64,000 nucleotides of DNA from Channa striata (taxonomy: Eukaryota > Chordata > Actinopteri > Anabantiformes > Channidae): the NCBI GenBank assembly GCA_033026295.1, contig CM065181.1:9457001-9521000 (forward strand), written 5' to 3'. Below the pieces are notes generated by a model that did not search any database, was not told where the DNA came from, and worked only from the letters and a program-made list of their open reading frames with translations. Made by a program: the position numbers and the translations under genes. Each line of letters begins with the position of its first letter. The stretch's first letter is position 1. Positions 37,758 to 47,042 of the stretch are shown piece by piece.

Positions 37758-37764
37758 AGTATAG

Positions 37765-38019
37765 TTGTGTTATTATGTGAGTATAGTTGTGAGCCTTGTG
37801 TATGTATTTGTTCTTAAAAAAGACAACAAAGGGATCTCCCAAGCAATTCCTTTGTCTTCAAATTCCTCTAGTGACAGCTCAGCTGAATACACTGTCTCCT
37901 ATAAGACATCCTCATCAGAGGGGGATAGGAAGAAGAGGAGGACAAAAAGGAAGGTACAATGGAAAAAGTATGGGCGGAAGTCAAAGAAAATGCAATCAAA
38001 GACACGTCAGCAAGGTTAG
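37765..38019 (+). pseudogene. Ser/Lys/Arg-rich open frame inside the long-TIR element
   Basis: An 84-codon plus-strand frame diverging from the minus-strand frame seven bases away. It has a serine cluster (SSNSSSDSS), then a strongly basic nuclear-signal-like run (DRKKRRTKRKVQWKKYGRKS). A donor-like gttagg follows CAGCAAG. It may be part of a second transposon protein, or chance. Confidence 0.3.
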
Positions 38020-38961
38020 GATTCTATTTTTACCCTTTTTTTTCTCACTGGGTTGTTTAGTTTGCCACTGTTCATGTCTGTTGTACAGTTGGCTGGTTCT
38101 TCATGTATGATGTCACACTGTGCTGTTAAAATGGCATTGGATATTTAGACCCCTACATTATTATTATTATTATTTATGTAAACGACTTAAAACAAATGAG
38201 TTTGAGACAAAAAATTAAAAACTAAAAACTAACACCAAGTCTATATTCTCTATCTCTATCGGTGGCCCGATACAAAAAAAAGTCTACATTAGAGGAGGGA
38301 CCATGTCTGCAATTTTCAAGCACGTACATAGCTGCAACTATTAGGTATCAAGAACTCCTTAAAAAACACTGCGTCAAAGTAAAACTTGTGCATTTGCCAC
38401 ACAATAAAAAAAGTGAACGGATCTAGGATCTGGAGAAGTTTTCACAATAAGTCTAAAGCTGTAAATTGAAATGAAAACTCATCCACAATATGTACTGCTG
38501 TTCTCTAATGTTGAAAAGTATTGAGGTCTATTGAGGTCGTGGATTGTTAAACTATATTTTTCTTGTTGTATACAGATTTTATTGCTTGTATTGGGGCATT
38601 TTTGTGATCCAGTGTTGGCAAAAATATATATTTTTATTCAGCAATATCTACACTTGTTTAAAATTTAGTTTTATATCAGATTTCTGAGGGTTAGTTTAGT
38701 CATTTCACTGCAGAGGTTTAGAGATTTACAGTTGTGCACTTTTGACTTACTACACTAAGCCATGTTTTCCATTAAAAGAAACTTATTTTGTACATTGGCA
38801 GTTTATTTTTTTTTTTTATTTTGTTACATTTGTTGTTAAATTTTGTTAAATTTCATATGAGATTGCAGTTTGTTTGTTTTTTATGTCAAGTGCAAAGTCA
38901 TACAGTTTGATGTGGCAATAAATATTTCTATGTTTGGTATCCCTCTGTGTGCTGTTTGGTT

Positions 38962-39276
38962 CTTTTTTCACTTTAATAAAATAACAGAGCATTTTGTAAA
39001 AGCTTTACAAAGCATAGATAAGTCCTCACTTTAGATGAGCTCTCAAAATAGTTAATTCAGAAGTACTAAATGTCTTTTAAATATCTGAACTACTTATGAT
39101 TAAAACCAGATGTGTGTCATAAAGTATTTTTAATATATTCAAGAGTACATGAACACGTGTATTAAGGTGTAATAAGGTGTACCATTACATAGTGTATTAA
39201 TCATTTACTTACACTTTATAAACAATCCTATGAACCCTTGACACCCCTAAATAACTGCTTTCTACGTCATGCATGA
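38962..39276 (-). repeat. right long inverted-repeat arm
   Basis: Reverse complement of the left arm. Beyond it, 39,277-39,366 carries the outer terminus that is missing or rearranged on the left. Confidence 0.8.
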
Positions 39277-39366
39277 AGAAGCAATGCTTTCTAACTGATG
39301 AGTTAAGTATTTAGTCATGCTTTACTAATGCTTTATAACATGCAGTTATTATAAAGTGTTACCCAT

Positions 39367-42030
39367 GTTTGTCACTAGATGTTTTCTTATGAAACATATT
39401 GTGTTCTCACTAAAACACAGGGGCTGTAAAGGGCGCTGGCTTTCCACTAAACTTTGACTTCACTAGTTATTGCTGGGAGACCTCACAGAGTCCACAGTGA
39501 TTACTCTGTGTAGTTTATCATATCCTCTGCTGACAAATTCTCACGCAGCTCAGCAATATAAAGTGACAGTAGAAATCTCTATAGGCTCTGGGTTTAAGTC
39601 ATATGCCAGAAATCAAGAGATGAGAGTTGCCAGCAGCTGGCTAAAATGTCATGGCCTTTCTTACACTCTGGTACGGCTGGTGTTTTTTACTTACAGTAAG
39701 ACGACTGATCCGCGTGTCTGTCCCACTGTAGAATCAGCGCCAGTGTGGCTCAGTACCACAGTATCAGCATCTCAGGCGGAACCTGGGTTTAATGGATTGA
39801 ATGCAATAAAGCTCTGTAATGGATTTTAGTCCAGTTATTAGTCATCTTACCTGGGGAGCTACAGTCAGGATAGCAGGAAGACCATGTACCCATGGTTACC
39901 ATCATTTATATGCACTGAAGACGAATGGGGATCCAAACCTTGGACACTAACAGTTTGATAAAAGGACGGGATTCTCAGTTTTAACAGTGGTGATCCCACT
40001 GCGACAATATGTTTGAAAGCACAGTGCATGGTACAGTAAAGCTGGAATCCATAGTGGCCCTGTACTTTGATTAAATGCCCCCCACTGACGGGGGGCTCAT
40101 CAAACTCTGCCAAGCTACTACAGTTAATTCAGCTTTAGCCTTCAAATTATAACTGATATTTCACCTGACATTCAAGCAAAGAAACATTCGCCTCTGTAGG
40201 AACAAGACAGCTCACAACTGGGGAGTGTTTGATTCTCAAGAGAGAGATTTGGGCGCTTTGATCTTTGTCTTTTAGCTGATATTACCGTTACTGCTTTGTT
40301 GTTAGAGATCCCACAAACCCCTCTGCTAAATGTGTAAAAATAATTGACATTTTTTCCTTCAAAAAGTATTTCTGTTCTTTTTTTCCACAAACTGGGCTCA
40401 CACATTTGATGAAGATGATGTGGAAATGGTACAATAAATAAAGAAAAGGTTTGTAAAAATGTTAACATATACTCTATATTTTCCTGTTTCACGAATAAAC
40501 ATTTACAGCGTTATCCTACATGCAGAGACGATGCTTAGAGTTGATGAAAGCCCAGAGACATTTACCTTCCTCTTTGGAAAAAACTGTTACAACACAAATC
40601 CACCCTAATTTGTGACCTCAGATGGATAGTGCTAAATAAAAAAGTAGGCTACTGCCAGCTGTAAAAGCCCAAACAGGAAGCACCACAAACTACTGAAATA
40701 TGCACTCAATTGAAAAAACAGGGATCTCCTGTCGGCCTGTCACTGGTTTAACCTCCTGGGCAAATGAAGAAGAGCGATGTTGGCCCTTTGTTTACAGCAG
40801 CTCAGCACCTGTACTTATAACCGAGTGAAGACATGCTCATCAATAACACGTTGCTTAAGTGTCCGACCTATATGCCTCGAAGCTGCACACATGTGACTGT
40901 TTCGGGTCACATGCAATAATGTGTGATTGAATGTAATATTTGGGATGTTTAGAGACAGATTTACTGAGGACGAGCTCAGGGTCTTCTTTGTCTTTTCACA
41001 CCCCATCATGGGTTAAAACAACACATTCACTTAATTTATTTGGATATTAGTCAAAGTGGTTTATTTCATTGATGTTAACCATAGGGGAGGTTTTTCATGT
41101 AAAACAGTAATAAAGTGATAATTTGGTTGAAGCTTTAGATTATGAAGGCTGTTGGCTCCCTCTGCTGTTGATTGTTGATAATGTGAAATATAATGGAAAT
41201 GTAGAAAAATGTAGAATTGAAAACCCCTGAGGAAGTTAATACCTAATCAAGCTCTCAGTCCTGGTATTATGTTCACTGTCACACTGTCATGGTTACTGGG
41301 ACCACCTGAATACAACAAAGGAATTATTAACATCCTGCTGTGACAAATCATAATGGAAATGAATAGCTCTGTAGGCTGACGTACAATCAGCAGAATAAAC
41401 AATAACACTTGAATGCCAAGAACTTGAAATACATATTATGCATTACAGTACATGAATGTAAACGTGGCTAAACGTTTGTGGACATGCGAACATTACATCT
41501 AAATTGCGGGATGCTGTTCTTCTGGTTAGATTATTGCAACTTGGCTTAATTTTTTTATTTTGCAGTGCAAATAGCTTTTTAAATTTCTCATTAGGAGGTT
41601 TTTTAATATCATTATTTTAACTTAAGGGTAAAGAAAGAGGGGATTGTGCTGGTGATGTTGGGAGTTCAATTTACAGCAGAAAATCTTTAGAACATAATAG
41701 ATAAGTAGCAACAAACTTTAGGGATACATATATAGATAACGAGATTTCTGCTACTGTCCACTAGTTTATTTACCTCCAACTTGGACAAAGATTTGTGTCT
41801 TTGCTCTTGAAACCACATAATTTGGGAAGATCTCAAAACTCGGTTCACGATTTTAAATACAATATTGTCAATCATATAAGTAAAAAAGTTCACAAAACAT
41901 CTACACGTTGAAATTTAAAGATTTTTACTGTAGTACAATATGTTTTCATACTGTATACAAATCAATATATAATACAAATATAATATCACTAACACAGCAT
42001 TTATTATTTACCACTATAACTTATATATAT
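39367..42030. other. intergenic region downstream of galnt15
   Basis: AT-rich DNA with no supported gene or recognised repeat, lying between the transposon and the 3' end of galnt15. Confidence 0.65.
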
Positions 42031-42033
42031 AAC

Positions 42034-42039
42034 TTTATT
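42034..42039 (-). promoter_or_regulatory. galnt15: candidate galnt15 polyadenylation signal
   Basis: AATAAA on the minus strand about 200 bases after the stop codon, implying a short 3' UTR. Confidence 0.45.
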
Positions 42040-42239
42040 TGCAATCCTTAAAACAGGAACAAAAGTGCCAAAGTTAAGCAAAAAATTATGTCTTCTATAT
42101 CTTCCTATACAATTTCACTGTGGACAGACTGGGTGCCACTAGTCATAAAACATACAGTGCATGGTTATATTTACCAAGGAGTCACATTTTGCAAATCCAC
42201 CACTAGATGGTGATGGTCAGTCACACTGCACTTTCAGAA

Positions 42240-42431
42240 TTAGGCACCTTTGGGTGTCACCAGCTGCTCAAAGTGCCACTGTTGTCTGTTGTGGTGGGCG
42301 CAGGGGCGTAGGAAGAGACCCCCTGTGTTCATGTGGGTGTTAACTTCTTTTCCACGGCTTTGTGGGAGCCCTCCCTCCTTTACAGCCTCCACACACAACT
42401 GTGACTGTTGGTGAACAAGTTGTCCGCTGAG
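42240..42431 (-). CDS. galnt15: galnt15 exon 10, last lectin repeat and stop
   Basis: It follows the acceptor CTGTTTCAG and encodes LSGQLVHQQSQLCVEAVKEG, then GGLFLRPCAHHNRQQWHFEQ, ending at TAA (42,240-42,242). It aligns with the human block GMIVHILSGKCMEAV. Confidence 0.92.
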   Translation of the reverse strand, partial: LSGQLVHQQSQLCVEAVKEGGLPQSRGKEVNTHMNTGGLFLRPCAHHNRQQWHFEQLVTPKGA

Positions 42432-45400
42432 CTGAAACAGAAAACACCCAGTGAGTTTGTCCAATCCCTTCATGACCACATACTGTACAGAAGAATCTCC
42501 GGGTATAGTTCTTTTTTTAAAAAAAAGCTGTTTAGTCTTGCCTTTATAAACTTCCACTGTATTCTGCTGGTGGTTGGCCGTTGGATGGGGCACGGAGAAA
42601 GAATCACCCTCTCTAACTTGGCATCCAAACACAAAGCCCCCATTGGACCCCATCGCACTTCACCCTCAAAGTTTAGATCACAGTGCTACAAGGACGAGAG
42701 AGATCATCTCTGTCACCTGTTTCTTCTCTGCTTCACCTCTGGATAATCCCTTGCCGTGATTACCTGGCTGCCTGTTCCGCTGCATGGCGCTACAATCATG
42801 GGCCCGCCTTGCAGCCCCTGCTCCCGTGAGTAGTCTGCACAGCTGCCAGTACCAACATTGTAGAGCTTCAAAAAAGAACAAATGCTACAAATTACCGTTT
42901 GTCTCGTCTATCACAGAGAGGTATGTACCCTGTGCGTGGTTGTGTGTGCTTGTGTATGTGGGTGTGCGGCTGTTACCTCGCCTGATAGCCCAGGCCTGTC
43001 CTGGGGGATGTAGAGCTGTGGATAAACTGTTGTCAAGTACCAGTGGAAGTTCTTACAGCCCAGACTCCTTTTCAGTTGCAGGCGGTCTGCAACATTCGGG
43101 CTCTCAGACTGCACAAAGAACAACTTTTGTGTGATTATGTTTTCAGCATCTGGTATAAAATGATCTCACGAGGAAATCCCATCTCACAGACATGCACGCA
43201 CACACACCTGCCTGATGAAATGAGCCAGTGTGTCTCTTCTGTAAAAGATCTTCCTGTACGCATCCATCCAAGTGTCAGCAACACGGATCTTGTTCCTCTG
43301 AAGCTGCTCCTGGTCTGGGAATGTGTATGGCGGCTTGTGATGGTTAACGTGGGCTACACGAGAGCATGGTACCACCTCTAAGGAGCCCCCACAGGACCAC
43401 ACCTAACAGGAAAGATAAAAACAGGCCAAATGCTGTGATTTTTATTTTTTGCACTTTTGCTGTAGAACACTTTATTTCTATTCTTTGAAAAATAACTTGG
43501 GCTTCACTGGAAAATATATTAGAAAAAGGCAACATTCAGAAAGAGAAGCACAAACTGTACAATTTCCACACATGTTTGAACTTTCCATGTTTTGATGGTC
43601 TAAGCAGTTTCATAACATTTCTTTCTCACACTTGTGCCTTCGTCAGCTGGCCATGAAGTTTCCAGACCTTCAACCTAAGATTTCTATTTGCAAAAGGCAT
43701 CAGGTCCCAGCGCAACATTCCTCAATCCCTAACAGAAGGCAACTCACTTACTCAGGCAAAGCACTGCTAAAATTCCATATGTGGCTTAAGATGAAAAACC
43801 AGCACAATCTGCCATCTCTCCCCTGTGAGAGCATGTGAATTAAAGGATTTGGCTGGATAGTTGGTAATAGGTCATTTTTTCCTTTACCCTGATTGACAGC
43901 TCAATCTGTTCCGCCCCCCACAACAGCATCCCAGGGTCATAGGCTCCCACACTTTGGAAAAAACGTCTGTCAATGGCCAGAACTTCACCTCCCAACGCCG
44001 GGCTCCTGCCACAGACAGAGGTAACGTTGCTTTAGAGGACAAATGGCAGTGAGGTTAAATTAGCAGAGAAACATTATAATCTACATTTCCATCAAGGGAA
44101 TCCAATTCATACATCTGTATTCTTTTACAGATTTGTACAGGCTGAAGGCCAAGACTGTGGCAATAAAAATAAAAGACAAATACATGTTTGGCAAATGGTT
44201 CCTCTGTGAATTCTCTTCATCGTGTTTTTCATTTACACAATGTAATCAGACGCCAAAAGCCCAAGTGAGACCACTGTCCCTGCTACAGCTCTGTACTCAC
44301 TCTGCAGGTTTATCATCCATATCTGGGTCCTGATCGTGCAGCTGAGGGTTTGATTCCCAATAGAAGTCAAGTCTCCAGTCGAAAACTCCCCTAACGGGCC
44401 ACTGGGTGGCATTGTACTGAAAGGTCTGCCGATCTATCACGTCAATGATGGGGGACACCACTCTGGTCCTGCAGGCACAACAGTCATTTTATAATTATGC
44501 ATCAATTCGGGTAATTCAGGATGAGGTTGGTGTCATGATTAAAACAATTTCTGTCAGTCGAACATTTTAATTCTAGTCTTCACTGGATCCATTTTCAACC
44601 ATTCAGTGAGTCTGCGTGTAGTGAAACAGATGAGAAAAGTTGCCGGGATTTTTCCCGGCAGTGTGTGCATGTGTGTGTGTGTGTGTATGATTGTGTATGT
44701 TTGGAAATTATGCCAAAGAAGCCAAGTTCACTTGGGGTCTGTTCTGGTTCACATATGCTATTTGGAATATTTTCACCAAGGCGCCATGTGCGATGTGCTG
44801 CTCAGAGGAAAAGGAATAAAAAGATTAAAGGGGGAGAAAGAGAGCGAGGAATGGGAGAAGGGTCAAACATGTGGCTGGGAGAGTTGAGTGGATGCAGATT
44901 CCAGGCTGGAGAGTTCAGTCTAACACTTAATCTAATTAGAGCCACGGTGAAAGCAGACGTGAGACCAGAGCCAAATCATGGGAGTCGAGCACATGGAAGC
45001 TTCTGCTTTACTAATGAGCGAAGACAACTGATAACTTCGAGCCCTCCATCATCCCATTATTTTCCTGGACTCATATTTAGATTATTCAAAAGTGTCTTGA
45101 TTTCCTATTTTCAGCATTTAAGAACAAGTCATATTAAGGATGGGAACTACCTGTCCTGCGCCACCCTCTCCAGCAGCGGCTCCAGCCAGCCTTTGTGGCA
45201 TTCATAGTGCGAGTCCATGAACACCAGCACCTCCCCTGCAGCTCTCGCAGCCCCCAGGGTTCGGCACCCTGTGACACCCAGGCGTTTGCTGCTGCGAATC
45301 AAACGCACCTTGTCCAGATGAGCCATATACTGACTCAAAACGCCTTTGAGGTGACCTGGGAAGTGCACAGAGACAAAAAAAAACGAGTGGTCAGTAACTT

Positions 45401-46190
45401 CCATGAGATGCATGGACGGATGTGGTTAGCTCATGAAACCTACCGTGCTGGCTCTGGTCGTCCACCAGCAGAACCTCCTGGAGGTACTGGCCGGGCGCGG
45501 TTTCCAGGACGCTGTGCACAGTGGGTAGGAGCGCAGACCAAGCCTCGTCATGGAAACAGATGATAACACTGGCCGACGGAAGCGTCTCACTGTACTGTTC
45601 CCCGAAACACCTGTGAAGTGGGAAACACCTTTAACAAACCCGCAGTTTTTAAAAATCATGGTGGGGTCGTTTAAGTGGTGCGCTTTGGCCACGGGTCCGT
45701 CCACTCACGCAGGACTGCGCGCCTCTGGTAGCCTACGATGCAGTGACCCGCTGAACCCCTCGTTGAATCCGGACTTCAGCTCCACGTCCTTGTCCATCCC
45801 TTGTCCGTCACCGTGCGCTGGAGGCGCTGGAGCGGTCGCGTCCTTGTTGGCACCGGGCAGAAGCACCTTATAATTGCCCCTTTTCTGCTGCGGGCTCTTA
45901 CTGCCCTGCGATGATGGCACGAATAAAAGTTGGTCTTCTTGCAGGGATTTCAGCGGGGCCAGATCGAAACCGAGCTCCAGTGCCGGGTCGCGGGAGTCAA
46001 CGATGACCTCCATGTCGGGGGGCCAGAAGCGCTGGAACGGGCGGCGGGCGGGGACGTGTCTCTGAAGGCTGTGAAGTCCGTCTCGGCTAAAGACGTCCGA
46101 CAGCACCAGTATAACCAGGGTGAACCCGAGGAGCAGCAGCCAGAGACAGAGCATCCTCCTGAGGACAGCGGCCCTGCCCCAGAGTCTCAT
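42240..46190 (-). CDS. galnt15: galnt15, polypeptide N-acetylgalactosaminyltransferase 15
   Basis: Golgi type II membrane enzyme of the GT27 family, expected to transfer GalNAc from UDP-GalNAc to Ser/Thr to start mucin-type O-glycans. Ten minus-strand exons join in phase: 46190-45709, 45610-45444, 45355-45151, 44468-44301, 44005-43888, 43402-43208, 43108-42977, 42865-42764, 42685-42542, 42431-42240. The predicted length is 634 aa against 639 in human. The order is a basic cytoplasmic tail, a signal anchor (residues 13-31), a stem, the catalytic domain with the DxH metal motif (FMDSHYECH) and the distal metal histidine (PCSRVAH), then a ricin-type lectin domain. The stem signature SLQEDQLL and the linker DRLQLKRSLGCKNFHWYL match GALNT15 rather than other GALNTs. 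The last intron uses a GC donor, and the WGGE motif reads WGAE. Confidence 0.92.
42542..42685 (-). CDS. galnt15: galnt15 exon 9, lectin repeat (GC donor)
   Basis: It encodes HCDLNFEGEVRWGPMGALCL and SRIQWKFIK. The exon ends AAAG before GCAAGA, a GC-type donor. No in-phase GT donor fits. Confidence 0.85.
42764..42865 (-). CDS. galnt15: galnt15 exon 8, lectin repeat
   Basis: It encodes LYNVGTGSCADYSREQGLQG and GPMIVAPCSGTGSQ, matching the human alpha repeat (LHNTGLGLCAD). Phase 0 both ends. Confidence 0.9.
42977..43108 (-). CDS. galnt15: galnt15 exon 7, linker to lectin domain
   Basis: It encodes RLQLKRSLGCKNFHWYLTTV and YPQLYIPQDRPGLSGE, close to human GALNT15. Forty-four codons, phase 0. 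Confidence 0.93.
43208..43402 (-). CDS. galnt15: galnt15 exon 6, end of catalytic domain
   Basis: It encodes VWSCGGSLEVVPCSRVAHVN, with the metal-ligand histidine, and KIRVADTWMDAYRKIFYRRD. Exactly 65 codons, phase 0 at both ends. Confidence 0.93.
43403..43887 (-). other. galnt15: galnt15 intron 5
   Basis: 485 bases of non-coding sequence; nothing recognised. Confidence 0.85.
43888..44005 (-). CDS. galnt15: galnt15 exon 5, Gal/GalNAc-T motif
   Basis: It encodes SPALGGEVLAIDRRFFQSVG and AYDPGMLLWGAEQIELSIR. The second block is the Gal/GalNAc-transferase motif, usually WGGEN-E; here it reads WGAEQIE. It ends AGG before GTAAAG, phase 0. Confidence 0.92.
44301..44468 (-). CDS. galnt15: galnt15 exon 4
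   Basis: It encodes RTRVVSPIIDVIDRQTFQYN and GVFDWRLDFYWE, typical of the GT27 catalytic domain. Phase 2 at both ends. Confidence 0.92.
44641..44660. repeat. perfect short hairpin
   Basis: tgccggga, a TTTT loop, then tcccggca. A GC-rich eight-base stem in galnt15 intron 3, next to a GT repeat. Confidence 0.85.
44671..44687. repeat. GT microsatellite
   Basis: Short GT run in galnt15 intron 3. Confidence 0.9.
45151..45355 (-). CDS. galnt15: galnt15 exon 3, DxH metal-binding motif
   Basis: It encodes KVRLIRSSKRLGVTGCRTLG and AGEVLVFMDSHYECHKGWLE. DSH is the manganese-binding DxH. Human GALNT15 reads DAHCECH, so one cysteine is tyrosine here. Confidence 0.94.
45444..45610 (-). CDS. galnt15: galnt15 exon 2, start of catalytic domain
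   Basis: It encodes LPSASVIICFHDEAWSALLP and EVLLVDDQSQHG, the first UDP-binding strands of the GT-A fold. Phase 2 in, phase 1 out, donor GTAGGT. Confidence 0.93.
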
Positions 46191-46260
46191 ATCGGAGAGT
46201 GAAGCAGAGCAGAGCGGGGCGCAGCGTTCAAAGTCGGCCCAGAGCCGTCCCCATTTTCAA
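45700..46260. promoter_or_regulatory. galnt15: CpG-rich segment over galnt15 exon 1
   Basis: CpG dinucleotides are clearly denser here than in the surrounding AT-rich DNA, consistent with a CpG-type promoter at the galnt15 5' end. Judged by eye, not computed. Confidence 0.5.
45709..46190 (-). CDS. galnt15: galnt15 exon 1, tail, signal anchor and stem
   Basis: The start ATG (46,188-46,190) is followed by MRLWGRAAVLRR, with basic residues on the cytoplasmic side, then the anchor MLCLWLLLLGFTLVILVLSD. The stem carries SLQEDQLLFVPSSQG, as in human GALNT15. The donor is GTGAGT, phase 2. The exon is CpG-rich. Confidence 0.9.
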
Positions 46261-46806
46261 GCTTTGCCTCAACTTTGAAGTCGACTTCATTTTACCAAAA
46301 TGATGACGGTTATCGAAAAAAACAGAAAAAGAAATAACTCACACATGTTCGCCGGTTTTCTAAAGCGCACAGCTGCATCCATGGAGCACCAGACCCCGGG
46401 ACCCGAGTCTCACAGTCCACCTACAACTTCCAACTGGTGGTGCGCAGACTTTGCCTCTCGTCCCGCTCATCCCGCGGTCCTAAAGCCTGCGTCAGTGTGC
46501 AGCTCCCAGAAGATGCAGCCACATCCACCTGCTGCTGGACTCCCAGCGCCCTCACACTACTTCACATATGAATATTAAGCCTTAAAACATCTGGGAGGCA
46601 AAGGACTTTACTGTGTTCATGGTTCCATGAGAACTCTTTTTATGGGTTTGAGTGTCTGTGGGACTCAGTGGAACATTATTATCAGCATGTATCATTAGAC
46701 TTGCACAGAATGTTAATAATCCAACCATGTGCATTTGATTGGAAAACGGCACATGTCTCGAAAACACATTGCAGTGGAATGAAACCCTGTTTTTATAGTT
46801 GCTCCA

Positions 46807-46825
46807 GTGTGTGTGTGTGTGTGTG
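46807..46825. repeat. GT microsatellite
   Basis: GT run upstream of galnt15. Confidence 0.9.
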
Positions 46826-47022
46826 AGTCTGCTCGGTGAAGGCGTCTCCCCGGTGCGTCACACTTCAAAGATGCTGTCTCTGGCCAGCTGGCTGCGAGCC
46901 TCACGGTCCCATGACCGTCTGTCGGTGCCGGAAAGCGGGCGGTCGCAGCTTCGATCTCCCCGGTTCTCTTGGCAGCCGGTGCTGCTGTTTTCAACTGAAT
47001 GGAGACAAAGACATCCGTCTGA

Positions 47023-47042
47023 TTTTTTTTTTTTTTTTTTTT
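47023..47042. repeat. T homopolymer
   Basis: Run of 20 T, possibly the oligo-A tail of a retroposed sequence on the minus strand. No body was recognised. Confidence 0.85.

Larger units (their letters stand above)
36640..39366. mobile_element. old DNA transposon with long terminal inverted repeats
   Basis: The left arm (about 36,692-36,972) is the diverged reverse complement of the right arm (about 38,962-39,276). Shared blocks include taagtaaatgattaatacac, agacatttagtacttct, gagagctcatct and tctatgctttgtaaag. The right end extends about 90 bases further and ends in an AT-rich stretch closing with aagtgttaccc. The left end appears internally deleted, with a ttataactgc block near 36,646 as the likely outer remnant. 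Total length is about 2.7 kb. Two open frames lie inside (37,422-37,757 minus and 37,765-38,019 plus). The superfamily could not be assigned. Confidence 0.8.
44469..45150 (-). other. galnt15: galnt15 intron 3
   Basis: 682 bases of non-coding sequence with a GT repeat (44,671-44,687) and a perfect 20-base hairpin (44,641-44,660). Long plus-strand frames across it are chance. Confidence 0.85.

Noticed and set aside
42408..42746. Plus-strand frames opposite the galnt15 3' exons
   Set aside because: Antisense to exons whose minus-strand frame is conserved with human GALNT15.
43888..44005. Assignment of the transferase to GALNT8/9/17/18
   Set aside because: The SRVAH segment is similar, but the stem SLQEDQLL, the metal-motif block FMDSHYECHKGWLEPLL and the linker before the lectin domain fit GALNT15. 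The kcnh8 neighbour agrees.
45147..46578. Several plus-strand frames over galnt15 exons 1-3
   Set aside because: GC-rich antisense shadows; the minus strand carries the conserved enzyme.
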